Shown here in pieces: positions 48,659 through 58,684 of a DNA stretch of 64,000 nucleotides. Made by a program: the position numbers and the translations under genes. Within the stretch, counting starts at the first letter, position 1, and the number at the start of each line of letters is the position of its first letter. The notes below the pieces were generated by a model that saw only the letters and a program-made list of their open reading frames with translations, did no database searches and was not told the origin of the DNA. The stretch is from contig CM075102.1 in the NCBI GenBank assembly GCA_037576195.1, positions 19,588,745-19,652,744 on the forward strand, in the 5' to 3' direction. Origin of the DNA: Phytoseiulus persimilis. Its lineage: Eukaryota > Arthropoda > Arachnida > Mesostigmata > Phytoseiidae.

Positions 48659-49403
48659 CAGGGGTTCCCAGAGTGGTCTATGAAGACCCCCGAGGGTCGA
48701 CATCATTTCCCAAGAGGTCCACGGGATCGGCGGGGAAAATTGGGGGTCGATGGGCCGACGGAAGGGGTTCATGGCCTTACGCACAAGAGGAAACGTTCGC
48801 GTCTCGCGCTGTGTTCCGCAGTTTGTTGTACCCATGCTTCTGGCTGTAATTTTTTGAGGACAAGCAAATTCTGCTTTGAACACTCGGGGCGTGTGTCGGT
48901 CAGGAAGAGCAACTCGCACAAAACTGGTTTGAGCACCAACTACCGCTGAGAAAAAGAAGAAGCTCAATCTCTCAATTCCTTGACAGTCCATCACATACTT
49001 GAACGACGTACCTATCCATCACTGTGGGCGATCGCTAGAAGATGTCTCATCGCTCCCCCATCCTCGCTACCCCATATCTGGTAGCGAGAGGCCTCATTAC
49101 AGGTATCAATATTGATACCAGGACTGGAAACAGGATGGCGATCACTGGACGCGGCGATCTGCGGCTTCTGGTTACCAGTTTAAAACCCAACACAAAGGAC
49201 TCGGTTATGTCGCATCAAGTATGTGCATCCATCTCGTTGGGAAAACGCATCACCAGATCGAAATTACGCTCAATGAAGCGACTTTCATTCGAATCCTCGT
49301 ACATCCTGAATTTTATTGATCTGCCGCATACTGTTTGGGGGTTTACGGCGAGCTGAGGAAATTGCTCGGGGTTCGATGAGGTGAAAAAGTTTGGGAACCC
49401 CTG
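48659..49403. mobile_element. Deleted hAT transposon (Charlie/Buster-like ends)
   Basis: The left end begins CAGGGGTTCCCAGAGTGG, and the right end, read in reverse complement, begins CAGGGGTTCCCAAACTTTTT. The first 12 bases are identical, and this start is characteristic of many animal hAT elements. The flanking octamers are GTATAAAC (48651-48658) and GTCTGAAC (49404-49411), matching at 6 of 8 positions, as expected for an aged target duplication of the nTnnnnAn type. A relic of the transposase C-terminus lies inside. At 745 bp the element is far shorter than an autonomous hAT, so it is a dead internal-deletion copy. Confidence 0.7.
49042..49230 (+). pseudogene. hAT transposase C-terminal (dimerisation) domain relic
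   Basis: The frame reads PILATPYLVARG, then NIDTRTGNRMAI, then GDLRLLVTSLKPN, then DSVMSHQVCAS. This follows the order of the conserved hAT C-terminal block found in ZBED5/FAM200-like proteins, where a TTYLCE.GFS-type segment is followed by a K.R.RL-type segment, then DLRL.LS...P, and finally a HQ..PSH-type end. Key residues have drifted (VARG for CEAG), and the frame begins without upstream transposase, so it is non-functional. It lies inside the element with hAT ends, in the expected place near the right terminus. Confidence 0.5.
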
Positions 49404-49732
49404 GTCTGAACTGAAGGACTCATCGCTCGACCCACGCTTGTGTCGTCAGACCAACGGGAACAATGACAGCAAGTCGGGGGTGCAATCAAGAGGCTGTTGT
49501 CGAGTGGCAGCCACCGGGTACCTGCGGGGAGCTCTCGATGGTTTCGGGGAGCACGCTCAACGGCTGCCAACTCGGTACCCACCTCCACATTAGCACCACG
49601 GTCTCATAGCTGCACTTCGGAAGCGCAACTACCGCTTCTGCGAGAGACGCCTCGAGGGAGCGACGGAACATGACCATACTCCCGGCTTCAACCGAAAATC
49701 CGAGTAAATATACTGTCATACAGAATTATGTA

Positions 49733-50364
49733 CAGTGAACCGCGATTATATCAATTATGGATGTCAGAAATCGTTGATTTAATTGAGGTTTATATATTCG
49801 AGGTTGACAAAATCTACGTTTCGAGACCCAGCATGTTCCAGACAAAATAGGATTCTGGAGGCCATTTCCCGGATCGTTCCAAAAAAATATTCTGGGGAAC
49901 AGATCTGACAGGTGTTCAAGTTATTCGAAAATGATTTTCTCTTGGTCACAACTCTTTCGGGAGGGCTTCGAGTGAGAGCTCTTAGATGGCTTCGAAAAAC
50001 TCTTAGGAATGTGGGGGCATGTCGATATAGAGTGGACAAGATCCCGAGAAGTCCCCCAAATGCTGTATCGAGTCATTCCGCGAGACGATCGTTCCTTGAA
50101 TGAAATTTCGCAAACAGTGCCGTTCTGTGCATCCGCAGTGTAGCCGGCTTGAACTTTCGTCAAGACCTTCCCAAAGCATTATGGGATCTGACTTCTTCAA
50201 AAAAGGCGACTTTCAGCGGGCTAGATCTTTTTAAGGTTGAGCTTCAGGCTGATGCGATCGAGGTTGTTACAGTCCAAAATTGATCAAATCGACGTTTTTT
50301 ATAATGGAGGTTGACTGAATCGGAAATTGATTTAATGGAGGTTGATATGGTCGAGGTTCTACTG
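49733..50364. mobile_element. pogo/Tigger-like element, internally deleted
   Basis: The left end begins CAGTGAACCGCGATTATAT. The right end, in reverse complement, begins CAGTAGAACCTCGACCATAT. Both match the pogo/Tigger consensus style (CAGT..AACCTCGATTAT). TA dinucleotides flank both sides (49731-49732 and 50365-50366), the target preferred by this superfamily. Subterminal copies of AATGGAGGTTGA lie at the right end, as often seen in Tigger ends. The ~630-bp interior has only broken frames; a minus-strand stretch contains HSISTCPHIPKS, which might be the decayed DNCPAHP-type catalytic block, but that is speculative. Confidence 0.65.
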
Positions 50365-51100
50365 TATAATGATTTATGCAGCGTGCTTTCGATTTCGATG
50401 GAGCTTCCGGGAACGGTCAATCTTATTTGGGGCTTCATTCTGACGGGAGTGAAGCCCCGGGACTGGGAAACCCCTTCTGGAGTTCCCGGGCTGATTCTTT
50501 CCTGATCGAGTCCATGATATTCGCCTTGAACCAGTCTTCCGTGAGTCGGGCAGTTTCTCATCAGAGCTTAAACGTACGCTCAACTTGGCTAAGCAAGCGC
50601 GATACGGTGGATGGACTTGCATGGAGCCTTAAAAGATTCTTGATCTCGGGGCAACCCGTCGTCGACCTCCGGAACCGTCCTGAGACTCAGAGGGCGTTAG
50701 CCTTCTCGACATAGCTCGAACGCACATTTGACATTTCAGGATTCTTCTATCCTGTTCTTGGCTTTTCCTCATCTCTACGCATCGCACTGGACTTTGAAGA
50801 TTTGTGTTCCATACCGCTACTCTCACGCTAAATCAAGGGTTCCGACAGACTGAATCATTTATTCGCAAAAGTAACCTCTCGACGATGTACCTCATGCGTT
50901 CACAGAGCTGGAGTGCTGTTCCAATCTCTGAAAAATGCAACCTGCCACTCTGCGCTCGATGAAATCCGGGTCGACCCGACGTTTCACATGACGACTCTTG
51001 GAGATCGTGACGGGAAACCCACCCGAGTGACGCGAATTGGAGAGATATCCGGGATGAGGGTGTCGGGTACTCGAATACACTATCCACTTCGACATCGCAT

Positions 51101-51403
51101 AGATGATTTCATCGTCAACGGCTCGTTGGCCGTGTGGCATAAACCAACGCCTTGGGTGCCACGCTAAGCTAGCAATCGCGGGTTCGATCCCCGGCCGACA
51201 ACAAAAATTGGTGGTAAAAAGAGGATTTAATTTGTATCAGAATTAAATCTGAACCATCTTAAGACCCAAGCCCACCGCCCGCAATCGGATTTGCGAGGCG
51301 ATAGGGAGTGTTACAGAAGCAATACCGAGGGGTGATCCCGGGACACTTCTGAGGGCTGGCTGAGAGGTTCAGCCGGAAAACAAAGAGAAGATGATTTCAT
51401 CGT
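51101..51403 (+). mobile_element. tRNA-derived SINE with perfect 15-bp target duplication
   Basis: AGATGATTTCATCGT occurs at 51101-51115 and again, perfectly, at 51389-51403. The 273 bp between (51116-51388) begins with a tRNA-like head. That head has an A-box-like TGGCCGTGTGG at 51127-51137 and a strong B box, GGTTCGATCCC, at 51181-51191, with spacing normal for RNA polymerase III. A tRNA-unrelated body follows, ending in an A-rich tail (AAAACAAAGAGA). The acceptor stem does not pair well, so this is not a working tRNA gene. The perfect duplication implies recent insertion by LINE machinery. Transcription would be rightward from the internal promoter. Confidence 0.8.
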
Positions 51404-52523
51404 ATTGACCCGGAAACTCACTTACGCACCTTTTAGATCGTGTTTGCGAAGAATCGGACCCATCCTTTCGAATTGTCAGCAAGCTGGATTGTGTATAGAA
51501 CCTTAAAAGCTCGACCCGCGCAGAAACCATGATTCAAGCAATGGAATCCCAGGAGCAACGAGGAACCCGCAACTCCGAGCTCCCCCCGTGCCAATCCTTA
51601 CTAGATGGAGAAGCTGGATAGATGCGGGTATGGACGACGCTGATCATTTGGAGGATCACTCAGACATGCAAGGCACACAGAGAGAAATCGAAGGGAACCC
51701 ATGCGGGCAGGTAGAGAAATTCGGGCCTCCCATACAGTTCCCAACGTCCCGGACCGGGGGCCCACCCGTGGTGAAACAATATTCTCACTCCCAGTCGACA
51801 CCATTCTCTGAGTTTCAGTGAAAGTGGTGCTAGGCAGTTCATTGCAGATCATCTGTATTCATTGTCTGCCACGAATCGTGCCAGTGGGTCGTCAAGAAGG
51901 AACAAAAACCGGATAATGTCGTCCTGAGCTATTCGACGATGGAATAAAAATATATTCTTCATTTATCAGCATCGCAATCGGAGGTTCATTTTACCGTGAA
52001 TCCCCGGACAAGCGATCTCAAGGCGGTATCCCATTGTGTGCGGACGATCGTTCGAAACAAGCTTCCGCTCGAAGGTTTCGATGCGATTTTCAAAGATACC
52101 AGCTCATAATTCGCGCTCTCGGATCAGAATGGCTCGCGGAAGTTGTGTACTCGAATCCTCCACACAGATCATCACACCCTCTTCATTTCAGGGTTGCATT
52201 GTTTTTAGTTCACAGATCATTACAGTTTCCGTCCCCCGCCGTCTTGGGAGAGCAATCACCCTTCTTAGATCAGTGTCGCATTGGGACAAAGTCCATGTCG
52301 GAAGGCGAATTCCCGCTGGGAGCATTTTCAGTCCTCGCACTGCAGAACCACGTTGGTTCTGAGGACCTCTAACGTGTTTTCTGTTCCTGGTCCGGAGGAT
52401 TCCCGCGCTCGCGAGGGCTACGAGACTACTGCTCAGCGCTTTGGATGGTCGGTAAACGTCGAAAAAGAAGTCCAACAACCCGCGTATAACGAAACCCTCA
52501 GATAACGGACTCCTCAAACAACT

Positions 52524-52890
52524 TTCTTCCGGGGGTCTCCAGGGGTAATTCCGGGATCGATCTGACCATGCTTCCGGGGTCCATGGAGGCGATTCCGGGG
52601 TCGATCTGATCATACTATTAGCGGGTCCATGATCAATATTCCACAGCTCCCTGGTTCCTCCAGCGGAATGCCCTTGAATTTCATATCATAGGATACAAGC
52701 CTGTAGCTGCGATTCAGTCATCCGAGGGGTCCAATTTTTAAGGATTCCAGGGTGTTTGGAACGAAAGTACTCTGTAGCAGCCCCTGGACTCCAAGATTCA
52801 CCTCCACGGACCCCCACAAATATGGTCAGATCGAACCCAAAATCACCTTCACTGAACCCAAAAGTTTGGTCAGATCGACCTCGCGGATAT
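52524..52890. mobile_element. Foldback-like element built from the 45-bp unit
   Basis: About two and a half units of the GATTCCGGGGTCGATCTGAC type lie in direct orientation at 52524-52628. An equal number lie in opposite orientation at 52783-52890, separated by about 155 bp. The same unit forms inverted pairs at 5.2-5.9 and 40.1-40.3 kb. It is absent from segmental-duplication unit B, so it inserted into unit A after the old duplication or was lost from B. No coding capacity; the target duplication was not identified. Confidence 0.6.
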
Positions 52891-52969
52891 TCGGGGCTCC
52901 CTGTTTCCTACAACAACAACGATACTCGTTTTGAATTTTCGGTTACATCATACAGGCCAACGACTTGAA

Positions 52970-53041
52970 GTCCGTTAGCTGAGAGGTCCGTTACCTGAGG
53001 GATAAGTTGGCGAAATGAAGAGTTCGTTACTTGGGGGATTT
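52970..53041. repeat. Short degenerate tandem repeat (GTCCGTTACCTGAGGG)
   Basis: Three variants of GTCCGTTACCTGAGGG occur, irregularly spaced at roughly 17-36 bp. No function is apparent. Confidence 0.5.
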
Positions 53042-54061
53042 TAGGGTATTCGGACTCCATCAGCTGTTTCAGCAGGAAACCAGTTCGTGTTGCAGTCGTG
53101 TTCGAAGTCTTCGTTCCACATGGGCGCACCTGATGAACATATCTGGCCAACACGAGATTTTCCAAGTCGAGCGGAATTCTCGAAGTTCCGAGTCCCTCTA
53201 TTGCTACAGTTTTGGTTTTCGAGATCCCTACAGCAACGAGGACAAGTTAAGGCCTTCTATTTGTCTTCATTTGCTCCATTCACTCGGAATACATGATTCT
53301 CCTGGTGCCCATCTCGGATTCGGAGGAGCTCTAGCCGAATCCTCCTCTCTTACTGAGATGTTTGGAATTCCTAGAACCTCTCCTTGCTTGACCGAACATC
53401 GAAGCACTCTCCTTGTCGAAACCCGAACCGGCTCGACGAAGAAACGGCAAAACTAAAGCTACAGGAAACTCTTCTTGATTGGAGGCCACAGCACATGCTT
53501 CGAACGTCGCTTACCTGATTCGGCCTCGTTCGCACTATGTCGCCGAAGTGTGGACAAATAGTGCATTCCTCACTTCGGACGTGTATCAACACGTGCTTTC
53601 GAATGAGCTGACGGGTGGGATCCAGCCATACTTCAACTTCCCCATTCCCAGACCTCGGCGAGATGCCTCTTATAGCAAAAGCGTCGGCGGAATGATTCAG
53701 AATTCCCCATCTTACTCAGCGTTGGAGTTTTCCGTAAACGAGGTGGAGTTCGAAACTCTCCTCCAAGTTTCGGTAATTCGATGTTTTGGTCCATCACACG
53801 TGAAAGGTCAATATGCAATCGAGATCCGCATACCGGACGGATGCTTGAACGATGCCTTCAACTGATCGGCTCTTTAGGTTGAGCGCTGAGCTCCATCGTT
53901 CCTTATCACCAGTCCGCTAGAGGTATGGCTAAGTGGAGCAGCGGAAGACGACTTTCTCAAATATCAATTCGCGGGGCCAACGTTCATTTCCTCTCCTTCA
54001 ATGGCCGTACACCTCTTTCTCACACCGATGTCAAGGAACCAAGAACCGGGAACGATACTGC

Positions 54062-54878
54062 TCAAACCTCTCTACCCGTGAAAACTTCATTTAGTTGACG
54101 GCTCACGCGAATGGAAATTGTGCGTCTGGGAAGCTCTTTAATGGTAGCGGCTCTTACATACGTGCATGCGCTGCGCAAGCCGCCGAGAACGTCGCGGATC
54201 GTGTGCTCGACTCTACCTTTGTACGGCATCTCGACGGTTTTGCCTTCAGAGGCGCGATACTCTGCAACGCCCCCATGGTACTTTGCCATGGCGGTCGCCG
54301 ACGACATGCCGTAGAAGAATTTGAACTTCTTCCCGTTCTTCTCGACGACCTCTCCGGCGCTTTCTTCATGGCCAGCGAGCATTCCTCCAAGCATAACAAA
54401 GTCGGCCCCGGCTCCGAAAGCCTTGGCAACATCACCAGGACACGTGCATCCGCCGTCGGAAACGATGTGGCCACCGAGGCCGTGAGCTGCGTCGGCGCAC
54501 TCGAGCACCGCGCTCAGTTGAGGATAGCCAACTCCGGTCTTCTTACGAGTTGTGCAAACAGAGCCCGGTCCGATGCCAACCTTGACGATGTCGGCTCAAC
54601 AGCGAATCAGCTCGTCGACCATCTCTCCCGTCACCACGTTGCCGGCTAGAATCACGTGAGCCGGGAACTCTTCTCGAACTCGGCGAACGAAACGAGCGAA
54701 GGGTCCGCAATATCCGTTGGCAACATCGATACAGATCATTCCGATTTCAGGAACCGTGTGGAGAATGTCCTCGAGCTTCTCGAAATCCGCTTCGCTCGAC
54801 CCCGTCGATACTGCAACATGTTTCACAGTCTCCGGATAGCTCTTAGCGAACTGCATCCACTCTTCGAGACTGTAGTGC
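54062..54878 (-). pseudogene. GMPR: GMP reductase pseudogene, copy 1 (5'-truncated)
   Basis: GMP reductase converts GMP to IMP using NADPH. Reading leftward, this copy encodes the middle and end of the enzyme: ICIDVANGYCGPF, then [18 protein letters not shown] follows (54596-54598) where relatives have the Gly of the S-G-A-D motif. The frame continues as [17 protein letters not shown] (active-site Cys loop), [28 protein letters not shown] and the [14 protein letters not shown] flap, and ends near [10 protein letters not shown]. All of this is uninterrupted by introns. The N-terminal quarter and upstream region are missing through a deletion of about 411 bp relative to copy 2. It cannot make a full enzyme. 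It ends with a TGA at 54062. Confidence 0.85.
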
Positions 54879-55178
54879 TCGTGGTCGGTCGTTCCTGAGA
54901 CTTATACTCACCACGAACGACGAGGGCTCAGCTCGAGCGAGAGCAGTGTGACGTCGGGAGATCCTCACACGGAGAAGCTGGAATGGCAGAGGGACCGAGG
55001 GTGGCGGCAGCTAGAGCGAGGAATACGGATAGCACTCGGAGAGCAGACCCGATTCCTTGGGGTTTCCTGGACAGATTCGGAATTCGATCAGCGATCAGTT
55101 AATCCGTCCTCGATAGCACACTGATCCCGGTGGCTTGCCATGAACATACCCTGAACACAAGATATGGAAGCTACTTAT

Positions 55179-55878
55179 GCGATACGGAATCGATTCGCGA
55201 GACAGTCGACATCTCACGTGGCCCATGTCGTCCATGCAACAATTCAACTGGACGGGTTCGAGCGATCTGACTTGGGCCATTGAAGTTGCGCACCAAACGG
55301 ACACGCACGGGTTGTGAGGATCTGTCTTTCAGGAATAACCGCTACAGCTTCTCGCACGTTTCCGTTGGGCAGCACGTTGTGCCGTGTGACGTTCACATTC
55401 CTACGCCCGACTCGCACACGGCAATTTGTTTTCCATTTTGTTCCAAGAAATCTGGAGAATGGCCAAAGTTGCTACCGGAATCGAATCAGTTAAATTGCGG
55501 CTCGGAGACGAGATTCGCGGTAATCGACCGCAGTCCAAAGGTCGACTCCGATCGCGTTGAGTTCTTGCTCCTTCATTTTGTCAGTTTTCGGGAACGTTGA
55601 GTCTTTCTCTCTTTGTTGAGTAGTTCCAAGGTATGCGGGATCACAGTTTTTCAAACGCCATGAAGAACGGAACGTGTGTGCGAGCCAGTTTCACGGCCAA
55701 TCTGCTATGGAGTTTGCTCCAGTCAAGACACGCCTCTTGTCAGTTCTGAGTTGAGGAGATCACAAACTCAATACCTTGCCCCTTTAATGTATGGCACTGC
55801 AAGGTACCATTTATGGGGCGGTGAGCAGTGCAGTCCTGAAGGTGCTACACGAACACGAAGTTTCTTCTCTTGTTCTCT
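55179..55878. other. Spacer between the duplication units
   Basis: I see no gene. Plus-strand frames of 68-106 codons (55280-55882) lack recognisable domains. Confidence 0.4.
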
Positions 55879-58429
55879 ATGAGTCGTGCCAGTGGATCGT
55901 CAACGAAAAAAAACATCCGACAATCTCATCGAGAACCAGTCGAAGATTGAAAAGATATATTCTCCATTATCAGTATCGCGATCGGCAGTGTATGTCACCG
56001 TGGATCCCCGGATAAGAGATCTAGAGCCGTTTCCGCCATTAAGTGTGAACAATCGTTCAAAACAATCTTTCGCACGTTTTTGGTGTCGATGCGATTTCCA
56101 ACGATGCTAGCTCTCGATTCGCGTTCTCGAATCGAAATGGCTCGCGGACGTTGTGTGGGTATTTGCATACTGCACACAGATTGACGGAAAGGAATATTGA
56201 GGAGAGGAAGACTCTCGCTAAGATGAGGATTGATCGGAAATTCTCACCCATGGCTGGCTTCCGCTTCGCCGGAATCTGCTCAGCAATCCTAAGGGGGCTC
56301 TCCATCCCCGGAGCAGCTTCCTTGATTTGAGGAAGATAGCTCATCGGGAACTGATCGACCCCCCACTCTGCTGATCCACAGGAGCTAGTGATGCATGGGG
56401 TGCATGCGAAATTCTTTAGTCCTTAATTTGAGTCGCTGATTATCTTGTTCCCAAGAAGCGCTGGAGATTTATAATATGGACGGAGCTCGCGGATTCTAGC
56501 CAACATTCAGAGCCAATCAGGCACCGACAGGATGCATTCATAACATGCAATGTGAATAAACTTCTGCCTTTTAATTATACTTTCAAGTTGCGATTCAGAA
56601 CTGAAGAGATCAGTTCCGCCCATTGAACCTCGCAATGGGTAGCGAAGTCAGCACTTCCTATGAAAGCTGCGAGTGACGTTGCTCAAGGCTTGGAACCCAG
56701 TCCTCGAGGAACCATTGAATGGATGAGACCCCTATGAATGTTCGACATGCGATTCCTGTCACTGATCTAATGGTGTGCCAGAGAACCGAGGAAACATACA
56801 AGTTCAGGTGTGAGCCTCCCCGAACCCTTGTATGATAATCGGATGCTGAGAATATCCCCGACCCGGCACCTACCCCATTGAGAATATCATTCAGGCTCAT
56901 GCCGGAAGCGACCCTGGTAGCGCCCCGATCGAGCCTCCGTTTTCGAGTCGTGTACGCTTCGATTCGCGTGCGGAAATGCTTCTGGTAGTCACCTCTTCCG
57001 GGGTTCGTCGAAACAGCAGATCCCGATGTCGTTTATCGTCTCCCCTCTTCCTGTCCCGAAGAAGAGCAGTCGAGCGTTTGAAACTGGAGCTACGGCACTC
57101 ACAATTCTCCCTGCCAATGAACGAGGTCGACGATGACACCTCTCTCGTGTCTTGAGCCTCGACTAGACAGTTTGCGCCCCGCTTGTGAATGCCGCTTTAC
57201 AGTCCCCGACCGGGACCAGTGTATTCGTCCTTCCGAAACATCAAATTGCCCATGGCTGACATTCGGGATTAGAGGAGGATTTATTTCGATCTCACATACA
57301 CACGCCCTTTCCAATTCAGGAGTGGATTCCTCATTTATTCTCAGATCAGTGTCTCATTGGCGCCAAGTTCATGTCGGGAGACGAATCCCTGCTGGAAGCA
57401 TTTTTTTTCCTCGCATTCCAGAACCACGTTGGTTCCAATGGACCGCTACCGTCTGGTCGGGTCCTGATCTGGAGCATTCCCGCACTCGCGAGGCTCACGA
57501 GACTACTACTTAGCTCTTCGGATTGTCGATAAACGTCGTATAAGTAATTGAAGTCCATGTGCTGTTTCTATACGGAGTCCAGTTTGTGTTGCACTCGTGG
57601 CGACTCTTTTTTTAACTCAAATTAAGAGAGCTTTCAGCTGGGGAGGGCAAACGAGCCAAAACAATGGAAAGTCGCTATGAAAAATCGCTATTTCTGGTGT
57701 TTCCGCCGGAAATCGTCCACCGGGGCGGGAGTAGAGTTCTGATTGGGAGAAAAATCGACCGGAAAATGTCTAGTCGGTTGAATGGGAGAATAAAACGTAA
57801 CTTTAGGATGAGATTCCTGACCAGAAACCAGTTTTCCATTTTCCAAATGTCACAGAGCGCGCTTGGGTCAAGTTTGAGGGCTTCCGCGGAACCTACCCTT
57901 GAGCCGACATTTTTACGGTTAGCACGTTTGTTATTTCCAGTTGGGAGCGGAACGCTGTTTTTCTCAGATGAACATCCTTCCACATCACACCGAGCAAGCT
58001 CAGCTGAGGCCCCTGAGGAAAATACTTGGTCGAACAGAGCATTTCTCACTCTGGACGTGAATCAGCACGTAGTTTCGAATGAGATAACGGATGAGATCCA
58101 GCTTTACTTCCATTTCTCCGTCTTCAGACCCTGCCGAAATGCCTAATATAGATGAAGCGTCTGTGGGAGGATTCAGAATTGCCCATCTTACTTGGCGTTG
58201 AGGTTTCCGGAGGTTTCTACTTCCGGATTTCGAGCTCCGCATGCTGTACGGATGCTTGATCGTTGCCTTCAACTAATCCGCTCTTTAGGATGCGCACTGA
58301 CGCCCGATTCGACGAGTGCATACCCGGAATCCCGAAGACCCACAATCTCGTCTAAAATACACAGAATCTCGAATACACTGAATCTCAATAGCTTCTCTCC
58401 TCTCAAATAGAGGCTTGGTGGAAGTCAAC

Positions 58430-58684
58430 GAGACTTCTAAGCTCAGCGATGAGTCCGAAAGAGGACTTTCGAAGTATGAGAGTAAGCTGAGGCTCCCGAG
58501 GAAACAGCTCGAGATCGCGAAGACGGTGAATTCTTGTGTGCAGTTGAGGTCCACAAGCGCTGCGGGAACCTAACTGCGATGGGACGCCCACGAATGATCT
58601 AAATATGAGTTTGGGAGTCGCTTTTCCCCTGGAAGATACTTAGAATGAGCACCGGATCGCGCCTCTGCTAATCCCATCCGTGGC
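58430..58684. repeat. Dispersed repeat, copy 2 (continuous)
   Basis: It matches 10600-10672 plus 11078-11260 in order (GCGATGAGTCC, GAGGAAAC.G, GATCGCGAA, AACCTAACTGCGA, GAGCACCGGATCGCGCCTCT). It ends exactly where the young GMP reductase block begins, so its edge may mark an insertion or conversion boundary. One plus frame reads as a Lys/Glu/Ser-rich helical segment of unknown origin. Confidence 0.6.

Larger units (their letters stand above)
51863..55178. repeat. Segmental duplication, unit A
   Basis: This unit matches 55879-60192 in the same order and orientation. Old, diverged blocks include about 51875-52160 against 55880-56160 (TCGTGCCAGTGG, AAAAATATATTC, GATGCGATTT, ATGGCTCGCGGA) and 52240-52460 against 57325-57540 (AGAACCACGTTGGTTC). 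Two more are 53050-53100 against 57550-57600 and 53550-53895 against 58030-58310. From 54072 to 55178 the match to unit B becomes nearly exact. A foldback-like element (52524-52890) interrupts this unit. The plus-strand frame at 53479-53865 has a broken counterpart in unit B; its product is unrecognised. Confidence 0.7.

Noticed and set aside
51116-51205. Functional tRNA gene
   Set aside because: The B box is good, but the acceptor stem does not pair, and the unit sits inside a longer element with an A-rich tail and target duplications, so it is a SINE head.
54596-54598. UGA as a selenocysteine codon in GMP reductase
   Set aside because: The position is a Gly, not a Cys, in relatives; both copies carry other disabling lesions, and no SECIS-like structure was identified.
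54095-54649. 184-codon plus-strand frame over GMP reductase copy 1
   Set aside because: It is the antisense shadow of the conserved minus-strand GMP reductase frame; the minus reading gives the known protein.
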